Shown here: one piece after another, positions 7,682-15,827 of the stretch
Layout: every line of letters begins with the position of its first letter
Position numbering within the stretch: position 1 is the first letter of the stretch
Assembly: GCA_019057385.1 (NCBI GenBank)
Contig: JAHQJS010000005.1
Location: forward strand, 378,799-442,798
Reading direction: 5' to 3'
From: Candidatus Borrarchaeum weybense
Lineage (GTDB): Archaea > Asgardarchaeota > Sifarchaeia > Borrarchaeales > Borrarchaeaceae
DNA length: 64,000 nt
Made by a program: the position numbers and the translations under genes
The notes under the pieces: model-generated
Seen by the model: only the letters and a program-made list of their open reading frames with translations
What the model was told of the DNA's origin: nothing
Database searches by the model: none

Positions 7682-8461
7682 TTAAGCATGAGCACAAAAA
7701 ATCTCTACAAAATTATTGAAAACGGTTCTTTGTATTTCCACTTTATCTTGACTTTTCAACTGTGCGATCTTATCTACAAGGTCTACTACGTCTGCGGGTT
7801 CTCCTCTTTTTTTTCTATAGGCTACCGGCCCATCGCTTTCGGTTAATATACGTGAGGTATCTATACGTTTCACAAAATTCTGTAATTTTGGTGAATAATG
7901 AAGTGCTGGGGTAAAGCTCATAAAGTATCCATTATCTATTATTCGGGGTAGCAGGTTTTCTGGTCCTTGATACCAATGCAAAATCACATATTTTATATTA
8001 AACGACTCCAAAATGTTCAAAGTTTCATTTTCTGCACCTTTTGAATGTATAATTACGCTTGCTTCTTTTTCTTCAGCGATTCCTAATAACGCTTTAAAGA
8101 CTTTAAGCTGAGGATCCCACTCATCCTCATTTTTAATAAAGTGGTGGTCTAAGCCTATCTCACCCATGATCCCCCTATAAGGGATAATCTCTCTGACTTT
8201 TTCAGTATCTTGAATACACTTCGAAGCGTTCCAAGGGTGAATACCGATTGCGGGAATTACAGTATCATATTGTTTAGCAATTTCTGTTGTCTTCTGGAAG
8301 GAAGGAATATCCATTGATACACCAATTATATATTCCACATTGGCGGCTTTTGCTCTTAGTAAGACTTCCAAGATATCTTCATATTCATGGAGATGACAAT
8401 GATTATCTGCATACATAGTAACCACTTCAGGTAAGGTTAAAGCGGACTTCTTATTCATCAA
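7682..8461 (-). CDS. TatD-like metal-dependent hydrolase
   Basis: 259 residues. The metal ligands of the TatD amidohydrolase fold are visible: NHCHLHE near the N-terminus, GEIGLDHHF with the bridging Glu, VIIHSKG and VILHWYQG with single His residues, and LTESDGP with the terminal Asp. TatD-family proteins are metal-dependent phosphodiesterases or deoxyribonucleases, but many archaeal members have unknown substrates. An alternative start is the ATG of MYADNHCHLHE at 8416, closer to the family's normal N-terminus; neither start has a strong Shine-Dalgarno. It stands alone and diverges from the methyltransferase gene. Confidence 0.8.
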   Translation of the reverse strand: MMNKKSALTLPEVVTMYADNHCHLHEYEDILEVLLRAKAANVEYIIGVSMDIPSFQKTTEIAKQYDTVIPAIGIHPWNASKCIQDTEKVREIIPYRGIMGEIGLDHHFIKNEDEWDPQLKVFKALLGIAEEKEASVIIHSKGAENETLNILESFNIKYVILHWYQGPENLLPRIIDNGYFMSFTPALHYSPKLQNFVKRIDTSRILTESDGPVAYRKKRGEPADVVDLVDKIAQLKSQDKVEIQRTVFNNFVEIFCAHA

Positions 8462-8574
8462 TGTGTAGGGCTTGATTAAAAGTATATTAACAAGATTAAC
8501 TATTTATTTAGGAATTAATTACGCTTTCTCTTGTCAGGCAGGTGAGCGGATTTAAAGGGAAAAAACAGTTTTAG

Positions 8575-9444
8575 TTGCTGAACCAAATGGTGTTCAAAAA
8601 AATTGAACGTTTGACTGCATTTATAATTCCTAACCAAGTCCGACAAGAAATTGAAGAGAAGGGTATTATTAGTTATGTTTTTTATCAAGCAAGAAGATTC
8701 TCGGAAATAATTTTCTCCAAATTGGTGGAACAAAACATACCTTTGTTTTCCTGGGCAGATAATTGGATGTTCTCATTTTCTAAGGAGCGGTTGCAAGCAT
8801 ATATGGATATGGAAAAATGCTTGGAAGATATATTATCTACTTGTGAGTTTTATGAGGGATATTGGCACTACAAAAATATCCGTGCTTATCAAATACCAAG
8901 TGAAGTAAAAGCACTTCTAAAAGAGGTCAAAAAAAATGGTACTTCTATTATACTGGATATCGGGACGTTTGATGGCGGAACATTATACCTTTGGACAAGG
9001 TTTCTTGAAGGGCAGAAAATTATAACTATAGATTTACCATTCCCATATGGCTATCCTTCAGCGAAGACGAAATTATTCAGATTTTTTGATCCCAATAAAG
9101 AATTGCATTTTTTACGTGGCTCGTCTTTTAGCAACGATATGGTTAATAAAATCGCTAATATCTTAAAAGATAATAAGATTGACTTTCTCTTTATTGATGG
9201 TGATCACAGTTACGAAGGTGTAAAAAAAGATTTTGAGCGATATAAACCTCTTATTCGTGATGGGGGTATTATAGCCTTTCATGATATTGTGAGTAATAGG
9301 TACGGTGTTTCAAAATTCTGGAACGAAATTAAGCATAAGTATGTTTCAAAAGAAATAATTGCCCCAGTACATGAAATGCAGGCTTATGCACGGTCTAATA
9401 TTGACAAACAGGGCTGGGGAGGGATAGGTGTTTTATATATCTGA
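8575..9444 (+). CDS. Class I SAM-dependent methyltransferase
   Basis: 289 residues from a TTG start; an internal ATG at 8587 is an alternative. Residues about 124-240 form a Rossmann methyltransferase domain of the Methyltransf_24/cephalosporin-hydroxylase-like type: LDIGTFDGGTLYLWTRF (SAM loop), IITIDLPFP, then LFIDGDHSYEGVKKDFE and IIAFHDIV. The FIDGDHSY motif is typical of enzymes acting on glycans or small molecules. The N-terminal 110 residues are helical and charged, with no recognised domain. The final WGGIGVLYI is a family-like ending. Substrate unknown. Confidence 0.8.
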   Translation: MLNQMVFKKIERLTAFIIPNQVRQEIEEKGIISYVFYQARRFSEIIFSKLVEQNIPLFSWADNWMFSFSKERLQAYMDMEKCLEDILSTCEFYEGYWHYKNIRAYQIPSEVKALLKEVKKNGTSIILDIGTFDGGTLYLWTRFLEGQKIITIDLPFPYGYPSAKTKLFRFFDPNKELHFLRGSSFSNDMVNKIANILKDNKIDFLFIDGDHSYEGVKKDFERYKPLIRDGGIIAFHDIVSNRYGVSKFWNEIKHKYVSKEIIAPVHEMQAYARSNIDKQGWGGIGVLYI

Positions 9445-9532
9445 TTTCTCTCAATTAAAAAAGTAGATAGCAGTAAAAAAAGTTAAAAGAAACTCGCACT
9501 TTAGGAGAAGAGACTTCCCCTCTCCTTTACGA

Positions 9533-10435
9533 CTATTTTTCTTTTTTCTTTGCGAGTAATTCCTTTGAAATATCATATGCTTCCTCAAAACTAAAAACGC
9601 CCGTAGTACCTTTGATATTCTTTAATGCCTTCTTTTCTGTCTTTAGTTTTAAATCTCCGATCGCTAAAGCTCCTATGCCTATTTTTCCTGGCATAAATTC
9701 TTCTTTGTCATCTAATGAACCAAGTCCTTCTACGCCAAGTGGTGGGACCGCATTAATATCAGCAGCAACTTTAAAACGATCTAAACGCTCCATTGTCCCT
9801 TTTGATATGAGTTGATAACCCGCTTTTCCAGCTGCGATAATTGCATCTGCATCTTTTGATGCCTCATAGATTTCTTCTGCATTTGCGCCTTGAGCGTATC
9901 TCACATGTATCTGGTACTCCTGACTTAATCTTTCGGCGATGCCTTTAGCTCTATCGAATTTTCGGGAACTGATCAGAGGGTTTCCGCCGCTTTTTGCTGA
10001 CAATATTGCGGCAACTTGCCCTACAGGTCCTGTTCCCGCTAAAATAGTGATATTCTTACCCTCAAAGCCACCCATTTCCACTAAAGCTTCTTCTGTTTTT
10101 GCAACGGCCGCGGCAGCAGTCGTATATGCACCCCTTGGGTCTATCATAATAGGAACCTCGAAGGGAGGAACCATTGCCTTCTTTGCTTCTTCTAACACCT
10201 GCAAAACTTTTGGAAGGTCACTACCTCCAATGAATAGGGCAGTGTATTGGCATCCTTTTACTCCTCGGCTGAATATCGCATCTTGAACAAGGTTTTTTAC
10301 ATCCTCTGGTTCAACATTTGAAAAACAGTGCACATGGTCATAGCCAGAATCCACAGACATGTTTATATCAAAGGGCGATGCATATTTGTCCGTATCAATT
10401 AAATAGATAATATACTCTTTTCCCACATGTTTCAC
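9533..10435 (-). CDS. mtdB: NAD(P)-dependent methylene-H4MPT dehydrogenase
   Basis: 300 residues, the length of MtdA/MtdB. It oxidises methylene-tetrahydromethanopterin (or the folate analogue) to the methenyl form with NAD(P). Visible: an N-terminal substrate domain ending in DPRGAYTTAAAA, then a Rossmann fold with AGTGPVGQVAA (about 133-143) and ISSRKFDRA, where the Ser-Arg after the second strand fits NADP preference. The ATG follows GAGGTGA. No other C1 gene lies beside it. This enzyme type is classic for methylotrophic bacteria but also occurs in archaea that lack the F420-dependent Mtd. Cofactor and pterin assignments are inference. Confidence 0.85.
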   Translation of the reverse strand: MKHVGKEYIIYLIDTDKYASPFDINMSVDSGYDHVHCFSNVEPEDVKNLVQDAIFSRGVKGCQYTALFIGGSDLPKVLQVLEEAKKAMVPPFEVPIMIDPRGAYTTAAAAVAKTEEALVEMGGFEGKNITILAGTGPVGQVAAILSAKSGGNPLISSRKFDRAKGIAERLSQEYQIHVRYAQGANAEEIYEASKDADAIIAAGKAGYQLISKGTMERLDRFKVAADINAVPPLGVEGLGSLDDKEEFMPGKIGIGALAIGDLKLKTEKKALKNIKGTTGVFSFEEAYDISKELLAKKKEK

Positions 10436-10685
10436 CTCGTATGTTATATTCTTTATCTGGACTCAAAAAGCTTTATCCTTTCTATTTTCAACGATTTTTT
10501 AAACTTTTAAGAATATTTTCAATTCTGAATTGAGTAAAATTCACCTTTATTAAAAGTAACTGATACAAAAGAAGACCGTTCTTTCCTTAGAATTTCATTT
10601 TTGCACATAAACATCATTTTAAATTGCGAATTCAGAAAACATAAAAACTGAAACCATATTTCCTTCTCTCAAAGGTGGGCTCTAA

Positions 10686-11645
10686 TTGACGTTAGCTGTT
10701 GAAATAAAAAATCTTACGAAAATCTATCCTGGAAGGGGCATCCTAAATAAAGCACCAGCTGTAACGGCGTTAGATGATGTAAATCTAGAAATCAAGAAGG
10801 GAACAATATATGGTCTTCTAGGTCCTAATGGAGCTGGAAAAACTACCTTGATTCATATTTTAGCTGGCGTTCTCTTGCCAACCACCGGCACTGCAGAGGT
10901 CTTTGGACATGATGTCGTACGGAAGGCACGGGAGGTAAGATCTTTAAGTAATTATGGTGCTGGACAAGGCTCACTTTTTTGGAATCTTTCCCCAAAAGAG
11001 AACTTGCTTTATTATGCGAAACTTTATGGCCTTCCCAATTCTGAGGCTGTTGAAAAAATAAATAACCTATTGGAATTCTTTGGCCTGAAGGAACGAGCCA
11101 ATCTTAAAAGTGCTTATTTGTCCTCGGGGTTAAAACAGCGTGTCAAACTTATCAAAACGCTTCTCAACGACCCTAAATTATTACTGCTGGATGAACCCAC
11201 CTTAGGTCTCGATGTTGACATCGCCAGAAAAATACGTGCTTACATTCAAGAACTGTCCCATGAAAAAGAAATGACAATATTGCTCACTTCACATAATATG
11301 TACGAAGTAGATGAATTATGTGATGAAATAGCTCTTATTGATAAAGGGCGAATCGTTTCTATAGGAACTCCGGATGAACTTAAAAAGCAGGTTTCTGAGT
11401 TTGAATCCCTGGAGTTGTCCTTCTCAAACTATGATGGTGATCCTTCCTCATTCTTAGATGATCTAGTTTTGAGATCAACATTTAGAGATGGAGCACTGGT
11501 GCTTCACGTCTCTGATATTGATTCTTCAATAGATGCCATTCTTCGACGCCTGTTATCCCATAAATTTGTGATTTCCTCAATAAACACGAGACGGACAACT
11601 TTAGAGGATGTGTTTCTAAACTTAACAGGACGGGGGTTGAAGTAA
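10686..11645 (+). CDS. ABC-2 type exporter, ATP-binding subunit
   Basis: 319 residues from TTG after AAAGGTGGG. It carries Walker A (GLLGPNGAGKTT), a Q-loop region, a signature-like segment YLSSGLKQRVKL in place of LSGGQ, Walker B (LLLLDEPTLGLD) and the H-loop (LLTSHNMYEVD). The C-terminal about 80 residues form the extra domain common in CcmA/DrrA-type drug or polysaccharide exporters. The stop is one nt before the permease start, so the two are translationally coupled. Substrate unknown. Confidence 0.9.
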   Translation: MTLAVEIKNLTKIYPGRGILNKAPAVTALDDVNLEIKKGTIYGLLGPNGAGKTTLIHILAGVLLPTTGTAEVFGHDVVRKAREVRSLSNYGAGQGSLFWNLSPKENLLYYAKLYGLPNSEAVEKINNLLEFFGLKERANLKSAYLSSGLKQRVKLIKTLLNDPKLLLLDEPTLGLDVDIARKIRAYIQELSHEKEMTILLTSHNMYEVDELCDEIALIDKGRIVSIGTPDELKKQVSEFESLELSFSNYDGDPSSFLDDLVLRSTFRDGALVLHVSDIDSSIDAILRRLLSHKFVISSINTRRTTLEDVFLNLTGRGLK

Positions 11646-11646
11646 A

Positions 11647-12459
11647 ATGCTCAGAGTTTATCTTCGTCAAGTATATGGCTTCACTTACAGACAGACTCAC
11701 AATATCGCTAAAAGTCCGATTGGAATCTTTGAAATTGTAGTGTGGCCATTAGCGAGTTTATTCTCCATAGGATTTCTGGGATCTTTTGTAGACGTTTCAG
11801 CTAGCACAAACATATCTTTTGTTACATTCATTTTGATTGGACAATGCGGCTGGTCTTTTAGTTATGTTGTTCAGCAAGCCTTGAGTTATGGCCTCATGCA
11901 TTCGATGTGGAGTGGTACTCTTATCGACATGATGGCTAGCCCTGCAGATGAAAATCAGTTTATCATTGGGAATGCACTCGCAGGAGTTATTAAGGGAGTA
12001 GTAGTTCTTGCTGTCATGGGAGTCTGTAGCTTAGTTGCATTTAATGTTAACATCTTCGCCGGTGGAGTTTTTGCAGTCTTTCTAATCATATTCAGTGTCT
12101 TTCTTGCGGCAGTTTCGTTAGGCCTTATAGTTCTTATATTAATTTTCTATTTTGGCCAAGAGGCCCAGGTAACGGCGTGGACGATCACTGGCTTAACTGT
12201 CCTTTTCAGCGGCGTTTTCTACCCTGTAACAATTTTACCCCCTCTAATTAGGCCGTTAAGTTACAGCATTCCTCTTACATATGCGTTCATTGCGTGGCGA
12301 GAAATAACCCTTCAAGGTGCAAGCATGGCTGATGTATCGTTTGTACTGCTTCAAATGGGCGTTTCCAGTGTACTATGGCTCGTAATAACGTGGTCTGTTT
12401 GTCTATTCACGATAAAAAGAGCAAGGAAAATTGGAATGATTTCGCAACTTTCTGATTGA
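11647..12459 (+). CDS. ABC-2 type exporter, permease subunit
   Basis: 270 residues with about six hydrophobic segments, the ABC2_membrane architecture. The motif FSGVFYPVTILPPLIRPLSY before the last helices is typical of the family. It pairs with the ATPase immediately upstream. Candidate substrates are lipids, polysaccharides or drugs; nothing in the sequence decides. Confidence 0.88.
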   Translation: MLRVYLRQVYGFTYRQTHNIAKSPIGIFEIVVWPLASLFSIGFLGSFVDVSASTNISFVTFILIGQCGWSFSYVVQQALSYGLMHSMWSGTLIDMMASPADENQFIIGNALAGVIKGVVVLAVMGVCSLVAFNVNIFAGGVFAVFLIIFSVFLAAVSLGLIVLILIFYFGQEAQVTAWTITGLTVLFSGVFYPVTILPPLIRPLSYSIPLTYAFIAWREITLQGASMADVSFVLLQMGVSSVLWLVITWSVCLFTIKRARKIGMISQLSD

Positions 12460-12821
12460 ATCTAGATTTATTATTATTGTTACTGAGTTATGAAAATTAA
12501 TAATCGCAAGAGATGAAAGTAAATAACACCGGTAATTATATACATAAATTTCTTATGAGTGCTAACGATACTAGGAATATGAAATCGCAATAGAGCAGGA
12601 GAATAGGGTTTTTTCAAGCGTAGATTTGCTTAACAATAACAAAGATACGTCTAAAAGAGTAATATCTCGCTAAATACAATCCCTTCCACCCATGCTCCAC
12701 GTTTGTCCCAGTTCCCCATGATTAGTCGCAACTGTTGATCCAATCGAAAAATTTTATTTTAAGAACGTCTAAAAGTATATGACCGAGTAAAGTATAAAAG
12801 TAACAAGAACGCATACATAGA

Positions 12822-12852
12822 CTTATAAAAATTGCTCTAGATTCTCGAATCT
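12822..12852 (+). promoter_or_regulatory. TATA box and start-site palindrome
   Basis: CTTATAAAA followed after 8 nt by AGATTCTCGAATCT (stem AGATTC/GAATCT). An archaeal start site would be expected 25 nt or so after the TATA box, on the palindrome. The resulting 5' UTR of about 65-70 nt would include leader hairpin copy 4. Confidence 0.45.
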
Positions 12853-12865
12853 TGATTCAATTTAA

Positions 12866-12882
12866 GTGCCAAGGAGGGGCGC
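12866..12882 (+). promoter_or_regulatory. Conserved leader hairpin, copy 4
   Basis: GTGCCAAGGAGGGGCGC, 35 nt before the ATG at 12918, followed by a strong GGGAGGGAGGA Shine-Dalgarno. Stem pairing is kept with one G-T pair. This is the only copy in front of a gene from another family, and it links the oxidoreductase to the Cys-motif genes. Confidence 0.6.
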
Positions 12883-12917
12883 AAAATAAGTGCCCAATCT
12901 AAGGGAGGGAGGACAAT

Positions 12918-13643
12918 ATGAAAGTATTAGCATTCAACTGCAGTCCAAGTATGGACAAGGGAAACACAGCTCTGATCTTCAATCCCTTTGTTGAGGGGAT
13001 GAAGGAAGCTGGGGCTGAAGTCGAACTTTTCTACACGAACAAGCTCAAGATCAACTTTTGCACCGGGCAGGTTAATTGCTGGTTCAAGCATCCCGGAAAG
13101 TGCTATCAAGACGATGACATGAACATGCTCTACCCCAAACTACGCGAAGCGGACGTCTGGGTGTTCGCCACTCCGGTTTATTGGGACGGAGTCACCGGAC
13201 CGATGAAGACACTTATTGACCGAACGGCGCTCCCGCTTTTCGGGCCATTTTACGAGCTACGCGATGGTCATACGCGGACTATTTGGCGCGAAGGAACCAC
13301 GTCCACAAAAGTCGTGTTGGTATCCGTTGGTGGCCAGTGGGAGATGGACATCTTTGACCCGCTACTTGTCTACATGAAGGCCATGTGCAAGAACTCAAAC
13401 TTTGAATTCACAGGGGCTTTGCTGAGACCTCATACACATGCAGTGAAGCCTATGATAGAAAGTGGTGCTGTAAACGACATCTTCGAAGCGGCGAAAGAGG
13501 CTGGTCGCCAACTCGTGAAAAATGGTAAAATGTCCGCCGAAATCCTAAAGACCGTTAGCCGTGAACTTGTACCCCAGAAGCCGTATATGGAAGGGTTCAA
13601 TCAGTTTATCCAACAGATTCTAGACTCAATGAAGAAAGAATAG
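12918..13643 (+). CDS. Flavodoxin-fold NAD(P)H:FMN oxidoreductase
   Basis: 241 residues. The N-terminus FNCSPSMDKGNTALI is the flavin phosphate loop of the NADPH-dependent FMN reductase/iron-sulfur flavoprotein fold. The segment INFCTGQVNCWFKHPGKC carries three Cys, like the Cys motif before the second flavin loop in iron-sulfur flavoproteins, though the spacing is not canonical. VFATPVYWDGVTGPMKTLIDR is the family's flavin/dimer loop. Codon use is visibly richer in G and C than in the neighbours, suggesting recent acquisition. It shares its leader with three Cys-motif genes, so a common regulon or pathway is likely (inference). Confidence 0.82.
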   Translation: MKVLAFNCSPSMDKGNTALIFNPFVEGMKEAGAEVELFYTNKLKINFCTGQVNCWFKHPGKCYQDDDMNMLYPKLREADVWVFATPVYWDGVTGPMKTLIDRTALPLFGPFYELRDGHTRTIWREGTTSTKVVLVSVGGQWEMDIFDPLLVYMKAMCKNSNFEFTGALLRPHTHAVKPMIESGAVNDIFEAAKEAGRQLVKNGKMSAEILKTVSRELVPQKPYMEGFNQFIQQILDSMKKE

Positions 13644-13655
13644 TATCGACGGATA

Positions 13656-14040
13656 GGGTCAACTACCCCACCCTAAAGGGTAGGTGCTTGGGAAACCAAG
13701 TTCCTTAGTTGATTAGAGGGCTTCCCTTTGTGGGAGCAGCAGTTGTTTAGGTCATGACACCCTGGGGTGCTCCACTAGCCCCTTGCTCTGTCGTCGGTGG
13801 TTAAAAGTCCTGAGGGGTAGGGACGGTGCTGCCGATGCCAAAAGCCTTTACAACAGCCTCGAAGTGGACCTACTTCCTTGGTGTTGGGAGCGGCGGGACT
13901 TGAGAGTACCCGTCATTAAAACACCACCCGAGGTTGGGTACACCAACCCCTGTCTCCGCAGAAAGGGTTGTGTGAACAACATCCGACCTCAATTCCTCTC
14001 CGCCCTAAAGGGCTGGAGTCTCCTTGAGGTAATCTTATGA
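13656..14040 (+). mobile_element. Degenerate IS200/IS605-type element or MITE
   Basis: A GC-rich island of about 385 nt between AT-rich genes. Its left end has a CCC-TAAA-GGG hairpin after GGGTCAACTACCCC, and its right end has GCCCTAAAGGGC (about 14002-14013) in a context like the 3' ends of TnpB-bearing elements. Subterminal palindromes of this type are hallmarks of IS200/IS605 ends and of the guide-RNA region of TnpB elements. No transposase is left; the 85-codon plus-strand frame inside is probably incidental. Related end sequences recur at 24081 and 43871. Most likely a non-autonomous or decayed element. Confidence 0.5.
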
Positions 14041-14202
14041 TGAGGGACTTAAGGCAAGTAATTCTAATATATCTTACACACATACGAAACTTATACCAAG
14101 ATTAGAACCCTACACGAATTTTTTATCGAGCTTAAGAATGAGTAATCATTTGGGACTAATACTCAAACGCTTGAACATCTAGATTAAGGGAAGGAGGAGA
14201 CA

Positions 14203-14679
14203 ATGGCTATGAAAATAACGATACCGTGGGAACTAAAATACAAATATGCTAGGGGAATGTTGACAACTCTGTTCAAAGGATTCATGTATGTGATCCGTGA
14301 GAGACATGGCGCGGCAGAAGCACTCGAAATACATCAACTGGTCAATAAAATGGATAATAGAATACAGAATATGATCCGCACACTTAAAGATGTTTTCAAA
14401 ATAGAGGAAAACGATATCGAAGCGCTTAGAAGTGTGTGGGAGATCTATCTGGACCTTACTGGGATTATAAGCACCACACTTGAGCAGTCTGAAAAACTTT
14501 GGAGACATAAAATTACTACCTGTGCCTGGGTAACAGAGCCCAAAGATCTCAGCGATTGGTGCTATAACTACTGTAGCCTTATGAACAAGTTCATAAATCC
14601 AAAGACGACCCTTGAGCGACCTAAAGCCATGTGTACAGGAGATTCAGAATGTGAATTTGTGGTTAAGATTGAAGAGTGA
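14203..14679 (+). CDS. Cys-motif family protein, subtype B
   Basis: 158 residues from ATG after AAGGGAAGGAGGAGA. It has the IPWELKYKYARGM start, ITTCAW (the Cys kept but KCPW changed), EPKDLSDWC, NPK and the terminal AMCTGDSECEFVVKIEE. It is the most diverged subtype B copy. First of three same-strand paralogues (14203, 14741, 15329) spaced by 60-75 nt, likely one operon. It follows the IS605-like relic. No leader hairpin, although the Shine-Dalgarno region resembles the others. Confidence 0.66.
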   Translation: MAMKITIPWELKYKYARGMLTTLFKGFMYVIRERHGAAEALEIHQLVNKMDNRIQNMIRTLKDVFKIEENDIEALRSVWEIYLDLTGIISTTLEQSEKLWRHKITTCAWVTEPKDLSDWCYNYCSLMNKFINPKTTLERPKAMCTGDSECEFVVKIEE

Positions 14680-14740
14680 CCCTTGCTCCTTATTATGAAA
14701 TATATCCAAAAATAGTACAAAAACAAACAATTTAGGGGAT

Positions 14741-15256
14741 ATGAGGGACTTGGCTAAGAAATTGCAGCCGCCTTGTGCGTCGCCCAAAAGAGGGCTACCT
14801 TGGGAACTAAAATATAACTATGTTAGAGGACAAATGACAACTCTGTTCAAAGGATTCCTATATGCAATTCGTGAAGAATATGGTGCTGCTGCCGCACTCA
14901 AAATTACTGAAAAGATGTGGAGATTTAAGGATAGAGTAAAAAACATGATAAATACATTCTTAAGCGTTTTCGAAATACAGGGAAACGATCTTGAAAAATT
15001 AGCGGAGTTTTGGGACGTCTATTGGGAGATTCAAGGATCTGAGGCCATTATACTTGAGCGATCTAAAACAATTAATAGAACTAAAATCACGAAATGTCCA
15101 TGGAGTACACCAGATCCCAAAGATATCAGCGGCTGGTGCGAAATCTGGGCAAATATTGTTAGCGAGAGTATAAATCCCAAAATTTCCACTAAACGACTTA
15201 AAGGAATGTGTGCAGGGGATCCGTATTGTGAATACGTTTGGAGAATAGAAGACTGA
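14741..15256 (+). CDS. Cys-motif family protein, subtype B
   Basis: 171 residues from ATG at 14741. The TTG at 14750 (TTGGCTAAG) is equally likely because two paralogues start at the same TTG-GCT-AAG context. Motifs: GLPWELKYNYVRGQM, TKCPW, PKDISGWCE, NPK, and RLKGMCAGDPYCEYVWRIED. Residues 22-40 (YVRGQMTTLFKGFLYAIRE) are almost the same as in the gene just upstream, so this pair is probably a tandem duplication. Function unknown. Confidence 0.67.
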   Translation: MRDLAKKLQPPCASPKRGLPWELKYNYVRGQMTTLFKGFLYAIREEYGAAAALKITEKMWRFKDRVKNMINTFLSVFEIQGNDLEKLAEFWDVYWEIQGSEAIILERSKTINRTKITKCPWSTPDPKDISGWCEIWANIVSESINPKISTKRLKGMCAGDPYCEYVWRIED

Positions 15257-15328
15257 ATCAAACATTTCAAAATCGTTCTCTAAAGTTGTCGGATATAGTA
15301 AACTCAGATTGAGGGAGAGGAGGAGACT

Positions 15329-15805
15329 ATGACTGAGAAAATATCGATACCTTTGTTATTAAAACATGATTTTACCTTGAGAGCTTATTCATCTATCGTC
15401 AAAGGATTTTTATACGCGATCCGCGAGAAACATGGTGGAAACGAAGCGCTGGAAACTTACGTAAGGGTCTGCACAATGGATGATAGAATAAAGAATCTTA
15501 CAAATGCACTTCTAGATATCTTCCAACTAAAGGGGAGTGATGCTGAAACAATAGGAAAGTGGTTTGAAGTCTGGTTTGAACTCACTGCATTTGAATATGC
15601 TACACTTGAGCGGTCTAAGACAAGTAGTAGAGTTAAAGTCACCAAATGTCCGTTCAAAACTGAGCCCAAAGATCTCAGTGACTGGGCTTTAATCTTCACA
15701 AATCTTGTTTCAAAGACCATAAATCCAAAAGCTACAGTTGAACGCCCTAAAGCAATGTGTGCTGGGGATTCCTATTGCGAATACATTTGGAAAATAGAAG
15801 AATGA
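15329..15805 (+). CDS. Cys-motif family protein, subtype B
   Basis: 158 residues from ATG after GAGGGAGAGGAGGAGA. Motifs: ISIPLLLKHDFTLRAY in place of IPWELK, TKCPF, EPKDLSDW, NPK, ERPKAMCAGDSYCEYIWKIEE. Its middle section (MDDRIKNLTNALLDIFQLKG-like) is closest to the 6194 protein across the two clusters. Last gene of the plus-strand trio and convergent with the histidine kinase, ending about 20 nt from it. Confidence 0.67.
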   Translation: MTEKISIPLLLKHDFTLRAYSSIVKGFLYAIREKHGGNEALETYVRVCTMDDRIKNLTNALLDIFQLKGSDAETIGKWFEVWFELTAFEYATLERSKTSSRVKVTKCPFKTEPKDLSDWALIFTNLVSKTINPKATVERPKAMCAGDSYCEYIWKIEE

Positions 15806-15827
15806 AACTGCAGTAAGAGTGTCAGCA

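Larger units (their letters stand above)
12460..12917. other. Intergenic region upstream of the oxidoreductase gene
   Basis: 458 nt without a protein gene. The first 350 nt are AT-rich and featureless to my eye. The last 100 nt contain a TATA-like CTTATAAAA (about 12822-12830), the palindrome AGATTCTCGAATCT (12839-12852) and leader hairpin copy 4. Confidence 0.55.

Noticed and set aside
13783..14040. 85-codon plus-strand frame inside the IS605-like relic
   Set aside because: It runs through both hairpin regions and has no TnpB motif; best explained as a chance frame in a GC-rich RNA or element.
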